A stretch of 64,000 nucleotides of DNA, from the NCBI GenBank assembly GCA_003615045.1, contig ML014141.1:1-64000 (forward strand), in the 5' to 3' direction. This document shows, piece after piece, positions 11,395-21,793 of the stretch. Position numbers and translations under genes: made by a program. A model generated the notes under the pieces. The model did not search any database. It worked only from the letters and a program-made list of their open reading frames with translations, and was not told where the DNA came from. Each line of letters starts with the position of its first letter. Within the stretch, counting starts at the first letter, position 1. Source of the stretch: Caulochytrium protostelioides. Its lineage: Eukaryota > Chytridiomycota > Caulochytriomycetes > Caulochytriales > Caulochytriaceae.

Positions 11395-11874
11395 CGTGTT
11401 GGGTACCGTATCGAGTGAAGGGGGAGAGAGGATACACGGAAAAGCAGGCTGTTTCGTAGGAACGACCCAAGGGCTGGGTCAGGAGGGGGTCAGGGAGGAA
11501 GGAAGGAAGCAAGCGTGGCCCGATGACGACGCGTGGCAAGCATCCAGCATCCCACCATCCAGCATGCAGCATTCACCCTCACGCATCACGCATCAGCCCA
11601 GCCTGCCGCTCGCGTGTCGGGCAGGACAGGCGCTCGCATTGGGCCACGCGGCGCGGTGACGAAGCCGATACCACGCGGCCCTTCCCGCTTCACTTCACGC
11701 GGTTGCTCACGCCGTGGTCGGAGGGAGGGTCCCGGTCCCGACGCCCGCTCGCGCGTCCTCGGCCCCGTCCACGACGGCATTCACGCCCGTGCCGACACAT
11801 GAGGCGTGCATGCCGCGAGCCCGGCATCGTCACGGGCGCACCGCGGGTGGGGGGTCTCCCGAGGGTCGTGGTCA

Positions 11875-11908
<34 letters not shown>

Positions 11909-13795
11909 AGCGGTGGCAGCGGCGGGGACGCGAGCGAGCGGGGGTCATTCACCGGCGGCGACGGCGTTGCGGGCGCCAGTCCTGTTTCCGGCAGACGGAC
12001 GGAGCGGCGGCGCCGCGGGTAGGTGTCGGGCCAGGCCACGGGCCCCCCGGGACCCATGGCCACGGCTGGCGCAGCCCGCCGACCGCTCGGGGCGCCTCCG
12101 CCTCCGCGGCGACGGCCTGCCTGACATCATTCGAGCGCGTCGCCCGCCGGGCGAGCCATGCCGGGGGCCGCTGCAACCAACCACGTGTCCGCCGAGCCGT
12201 CGCTTCGAGGGCCGGCGATCGCTGGGAGACTCGTCGGAGCTGGTTCTCGGTACGAGCGGAGGCACCCAGGAGATGCTGGAACAGCTGATACGATCCATAT
12301 CCGGGTCCGTATGAAACGCTTGCAGACCTCCTGGCGGGGCCGACACCCGCAGTCGCTGGCTCATCTCATCCGGAGCCGGCAGCGAGACGCGCCAGGTTCC
12401 GGCAGAATGGCATGGCCGCGCCTCCTGCTCGGGGGTCGAGGTGGGCGTCAGGCCGCGGGCGATTTTCGGAGATGAGTGTGGATCCTTCTCTGCCCAGGGG
12501 CAGTTGCCCGAGTTCCTGGCCAATCCCAGCACGCGAGAGGGCCCATGTTTCCCGGAGTGATGTGCCCGTCGTAAGGTTCCTAGACAGGGGGTGCATACCG
12601 TACGGCGATGGGCTCTCGCCGACACGAACGCGGATTCTCGAACTGCAGGCTTCCCCATGACGACTCGCTCGAACCCTCTTTTCCCATCATCGACTTTTCG
12701 GCGTGTCGTCCCGGCTTGTCGGCCGGCGTCGCCCGTCGACGTGGTCCCTCCGCTCCTCGTTTCGACGCCCCCCGCCGGCCGGGTCCCGTGAGGCCGTGGG
12801 GCTTGGTCGGACTTTCGCTGCGCCTGCCCGTCCGTCGTGGCCCGATGCCCGCGGCGCGCGCAGCGGCGCGCGCAGCGGCGGCGGCGGCGGCGGCGGCGGT
12901 AGCGGTAGCGGTGGCGGCGCGGCCAAGACCCTGGTAGCCAGTAGCTCCCCGGAAGCTCACCCGCCGGCCCGTCTGTCATTGAAGCTTCCACAGGCGTCCG
13001 GGTGGCCGCTATCGCTTGCCCCGTCTAGGCATCCCCCGTCCGGGCATCCCCCGTCCGGGCCGGTCAGACTGGCCGGCCGGCCAGACTGGCGCAGGCGCTC
13101 CCGATGGATGCCGTGCGCAGACCCCTCGCGGCGACGCGTCCATGCCTCGAGCGCGCGCGCCACGCACGTCGAGGACGCGGCCGGCTGGCTGGCCGGCCGC
13201 CCCGCCGTCCCGGGGCTCGGACAAGGGCGCGCGCGCGCGATGGCGTGCCAGGGCGGGAGACGGCAGCGAGGAGACGGCGACGGGAACGGGGATACGAGCC
13301 AGCAGGCCGCGTCCTCGCTCCCGTCCGCCGCGCGACGCCGGAGCCGCCTCGAGCGGTGAGACCGCAGGCCGACTCGGCCAGGCACGCGGGCTGGTGGCGG
13401 CACCCGGACGCGAGACAGCGAGTCGCGTTGGCGCGAGTCGGAGTGAGCGCTAGGGTGTCGAGGCACAGGCAGCCGAGGCAGCAGGAGCAGCAACCCCTTC
13501 CCGCAAGGCGGAGCAAGCATGCAGTCATTTGGAAAGTGGACTCGTGCGTGGCCTTCCAACAGAAACAAAAAATGAGACCTTGGACGGGGAAAGCGGTATG
13601 GGCCAGCCGAGAGACGACGACGTGCCATAGGGGCCTGGCTCGCCAACCTGCCTCGTACCTCCCGCTTGCTCCCGTTCCTCCCCCCCGCACCTTAAGGCGC
13701 GTTCATCACCCCCCCTTTCCCGCCTCCCCTTCGACCGTCTCCCGAGCAGAGCACCGCTTCCCCCGTCCCTGCCGCCTTCTTGCTGATTCGCCACC
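11395..13795. other. Divergent intergenic region TOM40 / eIF3b (2.4 kb)
   Basis: The largest gap in the window separates the divergently transcribed TOM40 and EIF3B, so it should contain both promoters. Open frames here change frame often, are Arg/Pro/Gly/Ser-rich and lack the strong third-position G/C preference of the real genes. (GGC)n runs occur at about 11876-11908 and 12878-12900. A pyrimidine-rich leader (about 13690-13795) immediately precedes the eIF3b start. I see no tRNA or other RNA gene. Confidence 0.5.
11876..11908. repeat. (GGC)n trinucleotide tract
   Basis: Eleven perfect GGC units followed by degenerate GGC/AGC/GGT triplets. As with the tract at 9633, it begins directly after an ATG (11874) but leads into no credible protein. 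It lies in the divergent TOM40/eIF3b promoter region. Confidence 0.8.
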
Positions 13796-15904
13796 ATGGT
13801 GGTCAACTTTGACGACGTCCATGTGGACGAGTCGTCGATTGACTTCAGCGACATCGACGCGCGGTTTAAGGTCGACACGACGACGCGGTATGACACGGTC
13901 ATCGTGCTGGACAACCTGCCCGTGGTCGGCCCCGAGAAGGCCGGCAAGCTGCAGAGCGTGATTGCCAAAATCTTTGTGAACTGCGGAACCATCAAGGAGA
14001 ACGGCATCCACATGCCGATGGACGAGGCCACGCAGCAGAGCAAGGGCTTCATGTTCATTGAGTTTGCCACCAGCGAGATGGCCCACCTCGCCGTGCGCGC
14101 GGCCAACGGCTACCGCATGGACAAGTCGCATATCCTGGTGGCGTCGCACTTCGACGAGATTGGCAAGTACAAGGACGTGCCCGACAAGTTCGAGCCCCCC
14201 GCGGACAAGCCGTTTGTCGTGAAGGACCACATGAAGGCGTGGCTGACGGACCCGCATGCGCGCGACCAGTGGGCCATCATCAAGGGCGATGAGGTCTCGA
14301 TCTGGGTCAACAACAAGAGCCAGCGCCCGGACCTGCTGCACTCGCGCCCGCGTTGGACCGACTTCTACGTCCAGTGGAGCCCGCTCGGCACCTACCTGAC
14401 CACGTTCCACCCGCAGGGCGTCGCCATCTGGGGCGGGCCGGGCATGAACATGATGGGCCGCTTCCTGCACCACGACGTCAAGTACATCGACTACTCGCCG
14501 AACGAGAAGTACGCGTGCACGTGGTCGTGGAACCCCTTCCGCACGCCGGATGGTCAGGAGCACCACATCATCGTGTGGGACATTCTCGCCAACCGCCAGC
14601 TGCGCACCTTCGCCGCGCCGCAGGCCGAGGAGGGCAAGGCCAACCCGTGGCCCATCTTCAAGTGGAGCCACGACGATAAGTACCTCGCGCGCGTCTCGGA
14701 GGACAAGGGCGGCGTCATCCAGATCTACGAGACGCCGCACATGGGCCTGCTCGACAAGAAGTCGATCCCGGTCGCGAACGTCCGCTGCGTCGAGTGGAGC
14801 CCGAGCGAGAACATGATCGCGTACTGGGCCCCCGGCTACGGCTCGGCGCCGACGGGTGTCACGCTCATGCGCATCCCGGACCGCCAGATCATCCGCACCA
14901 AGAACCTGCACCAGGTGCTCGACATCACGCTGCACTGGCAGGACCAGGGCGACTTCCTGCTGGCGAAGGTCATCCGCAACAAGACCAAGAAGTCGCAGCA
15001 GTCCTCGCTGGAGCTGTTCCGCTGCAAGGAGAAGAACATCCCGAACGAGACGATCGAGTTCCCGGTCAACGTCGTGCTCACGAACGTCGCCTGGGAGCCC
15101 AACGGCGGGTCGCGCTTTGTCGTGCTCACGCAGCCGGAGGCCATGACGATCGTGACCCACTTCTACCAGATGGAGAATATCGAGGAGCAGAAGGCGAAGT
15201 CCTCGAAGCACGTCGCCAAGAGCGCGACCTCCAACGCCGTCGAGGTCGGCGGCACCGGCGGCGTCCGCCTCGTGCGCCAGGCCGACGCCCACAAGGACAT
15301 GTCCAATATCTGCTGGAGCCCGCGCGGCCGCTTCTGTCTGATCGCCGCTACCAAGGCGTTCACGGGCACGATCGAGTTCTGGGACACGGAGGACGATCTG
15401 CTGTTAACGACCGAGGCGCACGACATGCACACCGACCTCGCGTGGGACCCGACCGGCCGCTACGTGGTGTCGGGCGTGTCGTACTGGCGTGTCCAGAACG
15501 ACAACGGTTTCACGCTGTGGACCTTCAGCGGCGAGGTGCTCGTGCGCCAGCAGAACGTCCCGCAATTCAAGCAACTCGCGTGGCGCCCGCGCCCCAAGTC
15601 GTTGCTCAGCGACGCCGAGAAGGCGCGCATCCGCAAGCACCTCAAGGACTACACGAAGGAGTTCGAGGAGTACGATCTCGCCATCTCCTCCAAGGCCGAC
15701 CGCGAGGTCGTCGAGCGCCGCCTCGCCCTGCTCGCCGAGTGGCGCGAGTACCGCGCTCGCACCCTCGAGTCCTACAACAAGAACAAGCCCCAGCGCATCT
15801 CCCTCCTCGGCATCGACCCGGACGTCGAGGCCAAGAAGGCCGTGCTCCAGGTCGAAGAAGTCGAAGAGATCCTCGAGGACACCGAGGAGATCTACGAGTC
15901 GTAA
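13796..15904 (+). CDS. EIF3B: Translation initiation factor eIF3 subunit b (Prt1)
   Basis: A 702-aa scaffold subunit of eIF3 that binds the 40S ribosome and other eIF3 subunits. Order of parts: acidic N-terminus; RRM at about 37-125 ('DTVIVLDNLPVVGPEKAGKL', 'SKGFMFIEFATSEMAHLAV'); a beta-propeller beginning 'RPRWTDFYVQWSPLGTYL' and 'HPQGVAIWGG', with recurring W-S-P/W-D-P blades; and a helical C-terminal arm ('LLAEWREYRARTLESYNKNK') used to contact eIF3 partners. Length is just under yeast (763) and human (814). The ATG sits in an ideal GCCACCATGG context after a pyrimidine-rich leader, and the whole gene is one exon. Expression is probably high, as codon choice is almost exclusively G/C-ending. 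Confidence 0.97.
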   Translation: MVVNFDDVHVDESSIDFSDIDARFKVDTTTRYDTVIVLDNLPVVGPEKAGKLQSVIAKIFVNCGTIKENGIHMPMDEATQQSKGFMFIEFATSEMAHLAVRAANGYRMDKSHILVASHFDEIGKYKDVPDKFEPPADKPFVVKDHMKAWLTDPHARDQWAIIKGDEVSIWVNNKSQRPDLLHSRPRWTDFYVQWSPLGTYLTTFHPQGVAIWGGPGMNMMGRFLHHDVKYIDYSPNEKYACTWSWNPFRTPDGQEHHIIVWDILANRQLRTFAAPQAEEGKANPWPIFKWSHDDKYLARVSEDKGGVIQIYETPHMGLLDKKSIPVANVRCVEWSPSENMIAYWAPGYGSAPTGVTLMRIPDRQIIRTKNLHQVLDITLHWQDQGDFLLAKVIRNKTKKSQQSSLELFRCKEKNIPNETIEFPVNVVLTNVAWEPNGGSRFVVLTQPEAMTIVTHFYQMENIEEQKAKSSKHVAKSATSNAVEVGGTGGVRLVRQADAHKDMSNICWSPRGRFCLIAATKAFTGTIEFWDTEDDLLLTTEAHDMHTDLAWDPTGRYVVSGVSYWRVQNDNGFTLWTFSGEVLVRQQNVPQFKQLAWRPRPKSLLSDAEKARIRKHLKDYTKEFEEYDLAISSKADREVVERRLALLAEWREYRARTLESYNKNKPQRISLLGIDPDVEAKKAVLQVEEVEEILEDTEEIYES

Positions 15905-16416
15905 GCGGCTCTCGACGCGTCCCCCCTTCCCCGCCGCTGGTCGCTGGCCCGAATTCGATTCCTGGCCATCGACTGTTTTTTTGTGACCATCATCATTATC
16001 ATCACGCTCACGCGCACACTCGCCACGATCATGTCGTCTCCTCGGCCGGTGCATGAAGGACCGCGTCTTCGCGACGACGGTCCGATCGCGGCCGGGGCGC
16101 GGTCGCCCCGCCACCCGCATCCGCATCGTAAACCTCCAAGACATCCTGTTTCCTCTGATTCGACCTGACGGGGCTGCAAGCTCGCGCGCGCGCGCGTTGG
16201 AAGGAAGGACCAGCGAAAAACAAATATTAAGAAACAAAAAGGGGGAGAGGGGTGGTGGAAAGAAGCGAGAAGAAGAAAAAAAAGGAGCGTAGAATGAGGT
16301 CGAGTGGTATAAAAAACAAACAGAAAGAAGTGGGAACGCCCTCAGGGTCACGCGAAGCATGCCGCTGGCGGCGTCATCGTGGCCGCTGTCCATGTGGCGG
16401 ACGGCCCGGAGCCGAG
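15905..16416. other. Convergent intergenic: eIF3b and the 16417-17184 gene
   Basis: These 512 bases hold the 3' ends of two converging genes. The stretch 16200-16330 is strikingly A-rich on the plus strand (runs of A with AAATATTAAG), the lowest-GC segment near here, and is the likely polyadenylation region of eIF3b and/or the convergent gene. The long minus-strand open frame through it overlaps eIF3b and is non-coding. Confidence 0.45.
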
Positions 16417-17184
16417 CTACGACGGTGGGCCGGACGAAGCGCCGAACCAGCGCGACCACGTGGTCCACACGCGCGCGCCCAGCCGGCCCATTGCGTCGCG
16501 CGAGACGACGGCCTCGGTCGTCGACTTTGCAAAGGCTGTTTGACGGCCGTTCGACCACGACTGGAGATACGCCTGCGCGAGCGTCTGCCCGGGCGTCAGC
16601 AGCCGCCTTGCGCGCGCGAACAGCCAATGGTCGCTCCCGATGCCGGGTGCCGCGGGGCTGCGCCACGGCGCGAGGGCGGAGGAGGCCGCCGCCGACGCGG
16701 ATGCGGCGCTCGCCGACGCCGATGCCGCTGTTGCTGTTGCTGGTGATGGTGATGGTAATGGCGGCGAAGCGGAGGTCGATGCGAGCGCAGTCGAGGCCGT
16801 CGCGCGGGTATCATGGGCGGTCGGCGACGCGTCACGCAACTCGGTCGCATCGACCGGCCGCGCCGGGGCAGCGGCGTCGGATGGCGAGGCCGCCGTGGCC
16901 GTCGCCGTCACGGTGGCGGCGGCGGCGGCAACGGCATGCGGATTCGGGCGGAGCCGGACCGCGGCCGCGGCCGTGAGGGAGGCAGAACAGCCGCCGGCAG
17001 GCATGCGCCGTGGCCGCGGCGCAGCGCGGTCATCGGTGTCGCCGCTAGTGTCGGGCTCAGGCGCGGTCAGGGGCAGGTGGGCGAGCTCCCCGCGAGCGGC
17101 CCACGTGGACTGGTCGAAGGGCCGCAGCACGGCGGCTGCCCAGCCAGACGCGCGCGGCGCATCGTGCGGCGGGGTCGGCGCCAT
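16417..17184 (-). CDS. Unrecognised 255-aa protein with conserved-looking C-terminus
   Basis: I do not recognise this protein. The open frame runs further upstream (to 17361), but only from a TTG. The first ATG in frame, at 17184, is where strong third-position G/C bias begins, so I start there. Residues 1-40 ('WAAAVLRPFDQSTWAARGEL') and the last 70 ('SDHWLFARARRLLTPGQTLA', 'VWTTWSRWFG') are Trp/Arg-rich and look structured. The middle 130 residues are Ala/Ser/Thr/Pro low complexity. No signal peptide or clear membrane span is visible; the two ends are amphipathic. Codon use in the C-terminal third is as biased as in the neighbouring eIF3b, which is the main argument that it is real. It converges with eIF3b and diverges from PNKP. 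A short upstream exon, as in several other genes here, cannot be excluded. Confidence 0.6.
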   Translation of the reverse strand: MAPTPPHDAPRASGWAAAVLRPFDQSTWAARGELAHLPLTAPEPDTSGDTDDRAAPRPRRMPAGGCSASLTAAAAVRLRPNPHAVAAAAATVTATATAASPSDAAAPARPVDATELRDASPTAHDTRATASTALASTSASPPLPSPSPATATAASASASAASASAAASSALAPWRSPAAPGIGSDHWLFARARRLLTPGQTLAQAYLQSWSNGRQTAFAKSTTEAVVSRDAMGRLGARVWTTWSRWFGASSGPPS

Positions 17185-18762
17185 CGCTGGCGGTGCTGGG
17201 CTCGGCTCGAGAGAAACGCTGGACCCAAGGCCGGCGGCCGTTTGTCGGTTAATCTCTAAGCGACGCAAAACAATGCAAGGCAAAGGCAGGGCAAAGGCCA
17301 CCGGCAGCTCGGATGGTACGCAGCGACGCGCCGACCCAGCAAAGCTGCGAAACGTGTGCAACGATGTGGTCTCTCTACAACCGGATCGTGTTCAAAGTGG
17401 TCCGTCAAGTATCCGTCGAAGTATCCGCCAAGGTATGGAGAGCGCGGCGGCGACGAGGTCTAAAGCAGTCGAAAAGGCTGCGCAATGCCGACGACAGCAG
17501 GGATGTCTATGTAGTGGGTGTTGCGAAGGAGCAAGTCGCGAAGCAGCGGAATTACCCGATCAGGCCACGCATCCAACTCGTCTCCCACGGCGCGAGTCTC
17601 GCCAACCGCGCAGCCAGAGAGGATCCATCGATCATACCTGGGCGATCCTCTCGTGCCGTCGTCGCTTATCAAGACGCCGCCGCGGCATCAAGCGAGTCGT
17701 GGCCGCGGTCCTAGCCATGATCGCCGCCTCGGCGATTCTCGCTTGAGGGGGGAGCCGGGGCCAGAGCGGGGGGCGGGACGTGGCCACTGCCCCGCGGCCA
17801 AAGGCCACGGGCGTCGGCGGCCGGCTTGCTGGTACCCGTTCTACCGCCGCCGCCGCCGCCGCCGCCGCCACGCACTCCTGACGCGAGGGCGACACGAAGC
17901 CCAATCAGGGAACAGCGCTCGGGTCGCGCGCGTCTGATGAGCACGTGACGGTATACAGCACAAATCTTCATTTCCATTCGTAGCAAACGCCATCGGTGCG
18001 CCTCTTCCCGGTGCGCCTCAGCGGGCCGCCTGTCGCGCAGAAGGGAACGCAGCACACGGCTGACTGATCGGGCTTCACCATCAAATTTCGCATGCGCAGC
18101 ACACCGTCGAATGCGCCGCGAGATCACGCGGGCATGTGTTATCCCCCGTGGCTTCAAAAGCATGGGAGCCAGTGTCGTTGTCTCGTCGTCGGGTATACGT
18201 GCATACGTGTGCACACTAGCGTCGTTTTGTCAGCGTCGCGACAAGCCGAGGGGGTGGTATCTTCGGCGCGGCGCATGTGTGGCATCGCATGATGGTCATC
18301 TGCTTTTGTCGAGGGGTTTGTATGCTTACAGAATAAATAGCCGTGCGCGCGTTTTCCCCCGGAGGGCCTCCGCGGCTGGCGCCGATCAAGCCAACGAGCA
18401 CGCAACGGCGCAAGGCCTCGCCGCTGATTAGCCGGATGTGGGGGTTCTCCACTTTTGTCTGCGCCGCACTCCCCATCCTTGAGTCAACCGAGCGAGCCGT
18501 GGCGATGGATATGTTGTTGGTAAGGTTCAGGGAGCCCGGCATGAGGACACGAACGGAGGAGGATGCTGGACCCTACGCCTGGCCACGCGGGCCTCGATCA
18601 CGGCTGTCCTGCTCTCTGCGGATGGTGATGCGCGGCATCATCGACCGGCTGTGCCGACGCTTCCACCAACTCCGACCCGCTTCCGCGCTGGAGACGCGTG
18701 TTCACGAGCGCCGCCTCGCGCTGCCGGTGGGCTGCATCGACTGCGGCCCCGGCCCTCCCACG
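17185..18762. other. Divergent intergenic region upstream of PNKP
   Basis: This 1.6-kb stretch between two divergent genes has lower and more variable GC than the flanks. A (GCC)n run lies at about 17842-17870 and an AATAAA at about 18331. In-frame upstream ATGs for PNKP exist at 18505 and 18628, but codon use there is unlike coding DNA. ATG 18505 is followed by five codons and a GTAAGG, so a tiny first exon is conceivable. I found no matching acceptor I would defend. Confidence 0.45.
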
Positions 18763-20409
18763 ATGGCGGGGTCCTCCCTGCCTGGGGCGTCGGCTAAGCG
18801 GAAGGCCGCCTCACCGCTCGCTGACCACGAGCGATCGGCGCCGCCGCCGCCGCCGCCAGCCGCGAAGAAGATCCATCCCTTCTTTGCGATGGCCAAGACC
18901 GCGCCGCCCGCTGCCGCTGCCGCTGCTGCTGCTGCTGCTGCCGCATCCACACCATCACCGTTGCCGTCGTCGTCAGGGGCGCCGATCACGTGGTCGCAGC
19001 CGGTCCCGACCGTGTACATGGCGACGTATCGCGCGTCGGAGCTCCAGCCGTCCGCTAAGGTCGCGGCCTTCGACATGGACGGCACTCTCATCACGACGAA
19101 GGGCGCTTTCTCGTTCGCGCGGTCCGCGGACGACTGGCGCTGGCTGACGCCCAAGGTGCCCGCGGCGTTGCAGCGCTGCCACGCGGACGGCTTCCGCATC
19201 CTGATCCTGACGAATCAGAAAAATCTCTTCGAGCGGGACCACGTCCGCCGCGTCCTCGTCGGCCGCGTCGAGCAGTTCATGGCGCCGCTCGGCGTGCCCT
19301 TCCTGCTTCTGGCGGCGGCCGCCGACGACCTCTACCGCAAGCCGTGCGCGGGGCTCTGGCACCTGTTCACCCGCACCCTGAACGGCAGCCTCGCCATCGA
19401 CTACGGCGCGTCGTTCTATGTCGGCGACGCCGCAGGCCGCCTGCGGCGCCACACGCCGGGTCTGCGCGGCGACGACCACTCCGCTGCGGATCTCCGGTTC
19501 GCCGAAAACACGGGGCTGCGGTTTTATACCCCGGAAGGCTACTTCCTCCAGCACACGGGTCCCATCGCGACGCCGCCCGTGCCGTCCTTCCATCCGCCGA
19601 CGCTTGCGCCGGCCTTCGTGCCTCCGGACTGTCCGCCCGGCCTGCTCATCGGCTCTACCGATGCCGATGCGCGTGCCGATGGCGATGCTCATGCGAGGAC
19701 CGCGTCTGCCGTGGCGGCGGAAGAGCTGCTGCTGGTGTGCGGATCGCCGGGCAGCGGCAAGACGACGTTTGCGCAGCGGCACGCCCTGCCCCGCGGGTAC
19801 CGTCTCTACGACGGCCATGCGGCGCCCGCCGCCCGCGTCGCCGCGGCGATCCGCGCGGATCTTGAGGCCACCGCCGCCACCGCCGCGCGCACAGACCCGC
19901 CGCCGCCGCCGCCGCCGCCATCCACCGTGTCGCCATCATCGACGCAGGAACCGCCGTCGATCGCCACGGCGCGGCCGCCGCGCCGGATTCTGATCGACGG
20001 CGGCGGCCTCTCGCCTGCCGAGCGCCGTCCGTACATCGATCTGGCGCGTGCGCTGGATCTTCCCTGTCGCTGTCTCGTGCTGACCGCGAGCGCGGCCATC
20101 CGCGAGCACAATCTCGTGGTCCGTGCGCTCGCGCCCGCATGGCATCGCCTTGTCGAGCCTGAGGCGTCCGACACGGCGGATCCGACCGTGAGCGGGTCGG
20201 GCGAGCAGCAGGGCTCGGTGCTGGCGCCGTCGACGGCGACACCGACGCTGCTGCCGGTCCGCCAGCGGCGTCAGCTTGCGCGCGACTTTGAGGCCGCGTG
20301 GACGATGCCGACGCCGGCCGAAGGCTTCACGGCGGTCCAGACGGTGGCCTTTGCCCCGCAGTTCGAGAGCGACGCCGCGTGGCGCGCCTGGCGTCGGTGG
20401 TGGTGCTAG
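18763..20409 (+). CDS. PNKP: Polynucleotide kinase 3'-phosphatase, PIP-like motif, unusual kinase half
   Basis: A 548-aa DNA-end-processing enzyme for strand-break repair. The N-terminus has no FHA domain but carries 'KKIHPFF', resembling the PCNA-binding (PIP) motif of fungal Pnk1. The phosphatase domain has the HAD motif 'FDMDGTLITTKG' (Asp104 nucleophile, Asp106), 'LILTNQKN', and the metal-site 'FYVGDAAGR'. The kinase domain has Walker A 'GSPGSGKTT' (327-335, Lys333) and a C-terminal 'PAEGFTAVQTVAFAP', as in animal PNKP. Downstream kinase motifs are changed: where PNKPs have N-R-D-T this reads L-Y-D-G (Asp350), and the usual D-N-T-N-P is D-G-G-G-L-S-P (Asp412). 3'-phosphatase activity looks intact; 5'-kinase activity is uncertain. 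The start is the ATG in CCCACGATGG context; ATGs at 18505 and 18628 are in frame but precede non-coding-like sequence. Confidence 0.9.
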   Translation: MAGSSLPGASAKRKAASPLADHERSAPPPPPPAAKKIHPFFAMAKTAPPAAAAAAAAAAAASTPSPLPSSSGAPITWSQPVPTVYMATYRASELQPSAKVAAFDMDGTLITTKGAFSFARSADDWRWLTPKVPAALQRCHADGFRILILTNQKNLFERDHVRRVLVGRVEQFMAPLGVPFLLLAAAADDLYRKPCAGLWHLFTRTLNGSLAIDYGASFYVGDAAGRLRRHTPGLRGDDHSAADLRFAENTGLRFYTPEGYFLQHTGPIATPPVPSFHPPTLAPAFVPPDCPPGLLIGSTDADARADGDAHARTASAVAAEELLLVCGSPGSGKTTFAQRHALPRGYRLYDGHAAPAARVAAAIRADLEATAATAARTDPPPPPPPPSTVSPSSTQEPPSIATARPPRRILIDGGGLSPAERRPYIDLARALDLPCRCLVLTASAAIREHNLVVRALAPAWHRLVEPEASDTADPTVSGSGEQQGSVLAPSTATPTLLPVRQRRQLARDFEAAWTMPTPAEGFTAVQTVAFAPQFESDAAWRAWRRWWC

Positions 20410-21793
20410 CCCCTTGCATGGGTCATCCTGGATGGGATCGCTCGATCAGGGCGCTCGGTGGATGCGCTGCAACGCGCGATGCCGCGTTGGGAAGGGGGTC
20501 GTGGGCTTTCCGGACTCGGCGGGAAACACTCGCTTCCGATCGCATGTGACAACTCGCGGAAAGGGGCGCGCGCAGGCCGGGCCGGGGGAGCCCGCCAGGA
20601 GGGCCTTTGCCCACTTGCAACTCCGACATCGACCCCACGCGTCTGCGTCACACGCCCACCGGAGTGAGAACCGAGGCAAGTGGGAAGTGACGTGGCCAGG
20701 CAAGCAGGCAGGCAAGCAGGCAGGCAGCACCGATCCACCGATCCACCGATCCACTTCGAGGTTCCGGTACTTTCCGAGGGGTTCCGATGTCTCAGGCGCG
20801 GGTCAGGACTCAGGCCCCCCATCGCGGTGACGCGGGTATTTCCGCGCTGCCCTTGGCTCTGCTGCGCCAGTCCTGGGTCTGGCTCGTGCCGACATGTCCC
20901 GATAGCGACGGACGGACGTGCCCGAGCATGGCGTGGGCTAGAGGCGGCCGCGGCCTCGACGTCGTCACCCTTCCCGCGACGTCTCACGCATCGTCGGCAG
21001 TCGCAGGCTGATGCGGGAGCGGCACGACGTTTCGACCTAGCCGATGATGCTTCGATGCCGATCATCGGTGCCCGGCGTCGGCGGGACCCAAGACCGCCAC
21101 CGCCCTTTTCCGGTCGCGTCGGCGCCATGCGCTTCAACGGAAAAACGGTCGCGATCGCCATCGGCACGGGCCTCCATGCCCCATGTTGAGGCGTTCACCG
21201 GGCCCTGGTCACCGGTTCACCTCATGGCATCCGCTTCCGCCGTCTCGATGCTTCTCTCTGCATTTTTTTATCTTTGGGGGCGGAAGCCGTTGTCGTACGA
21301 AATGTCGTCGACACACGAGGAAAGGGCGCCACGCTTGGGACGCGCGAGCCGCGGTCGAACGGCCGTGTGACGTGGACCGCTGCTGAGCGACGGCTGCCGA
21401 GCGAGCGGCCGCGCTGGGGGCCGGTCGCCTTCTCGCTTGGCTGTGGGGAAGGAGGGAGGAGCATCGCGTGGCGGGGTGCGGAGATAAGAGCGGACTTTGG
21501 CGAGCGAGCGAGCACGGCCAAGGCGCGGCTCTCGTACGACGCGTCCATCTCCTTCGTCAGACGCCATCGAGGCGTAGGGTATCATGTGCGCATGTCCTGA
21601 CCCCTGTTTCTCGTGGACACCTGAAAGCACGAGCCCTGCTCACGGCGCGTGATTGCCGCTGCCTTGTTCGCCGACGCCGACGCTCGCGCCGACGCCGAGG
21701 CCCGCACCCGCCGTCGTCCGTCTCCCTTCTTAAGACCGTTACCGCTGCCGGTCCCTTGATTCCCTTTCCTGCGCACCCACGCTCGTCGTCGCG
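20410..21793. other. Intergenic PNKP / sterol acyltransferase with microsatellites
   Basis: This holds the 3' region of PNKP and the upstream region of the sterol acyltransferase. Tandem repeats sit at 20697-20727 and 20731-20754. Long minus-strand open frames here are Arg/Pro/Ser-rich with weak codon bias. A T-rich patch near 21260 breaks the GC-rich background. No gene is supported. Confidence 0.5.
20697..20754. repeat. Two adjoining microsatellites
   Basis: A 12-bp unit (CAGGCAAGCAGG) is repeated about 2.5 times at 20697-20727. It is followed after three bases by three perfect copies of the 8-bp unit CGATCCAC at 20731-20754. Two unrelated simple arrays side by side suggest a slippage-prone spacer. 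Confidence 0.8.

Noticed and set aside
18505..18762. Upstream in-frame starts for PNKP
   Set aside because: The 86 codons between 18505 and 18763 lack the gene's codon bias and any homology. A five-codon exon with a GTAAGG donor is possible, but no defensible acceptor was found.
20406..21167. 253-codon minus-strand frame after PNKP
   Set aside because: It runs through two microsatellites (giving Cys/Leu/Pro repeats) and has no recognisable sequence.
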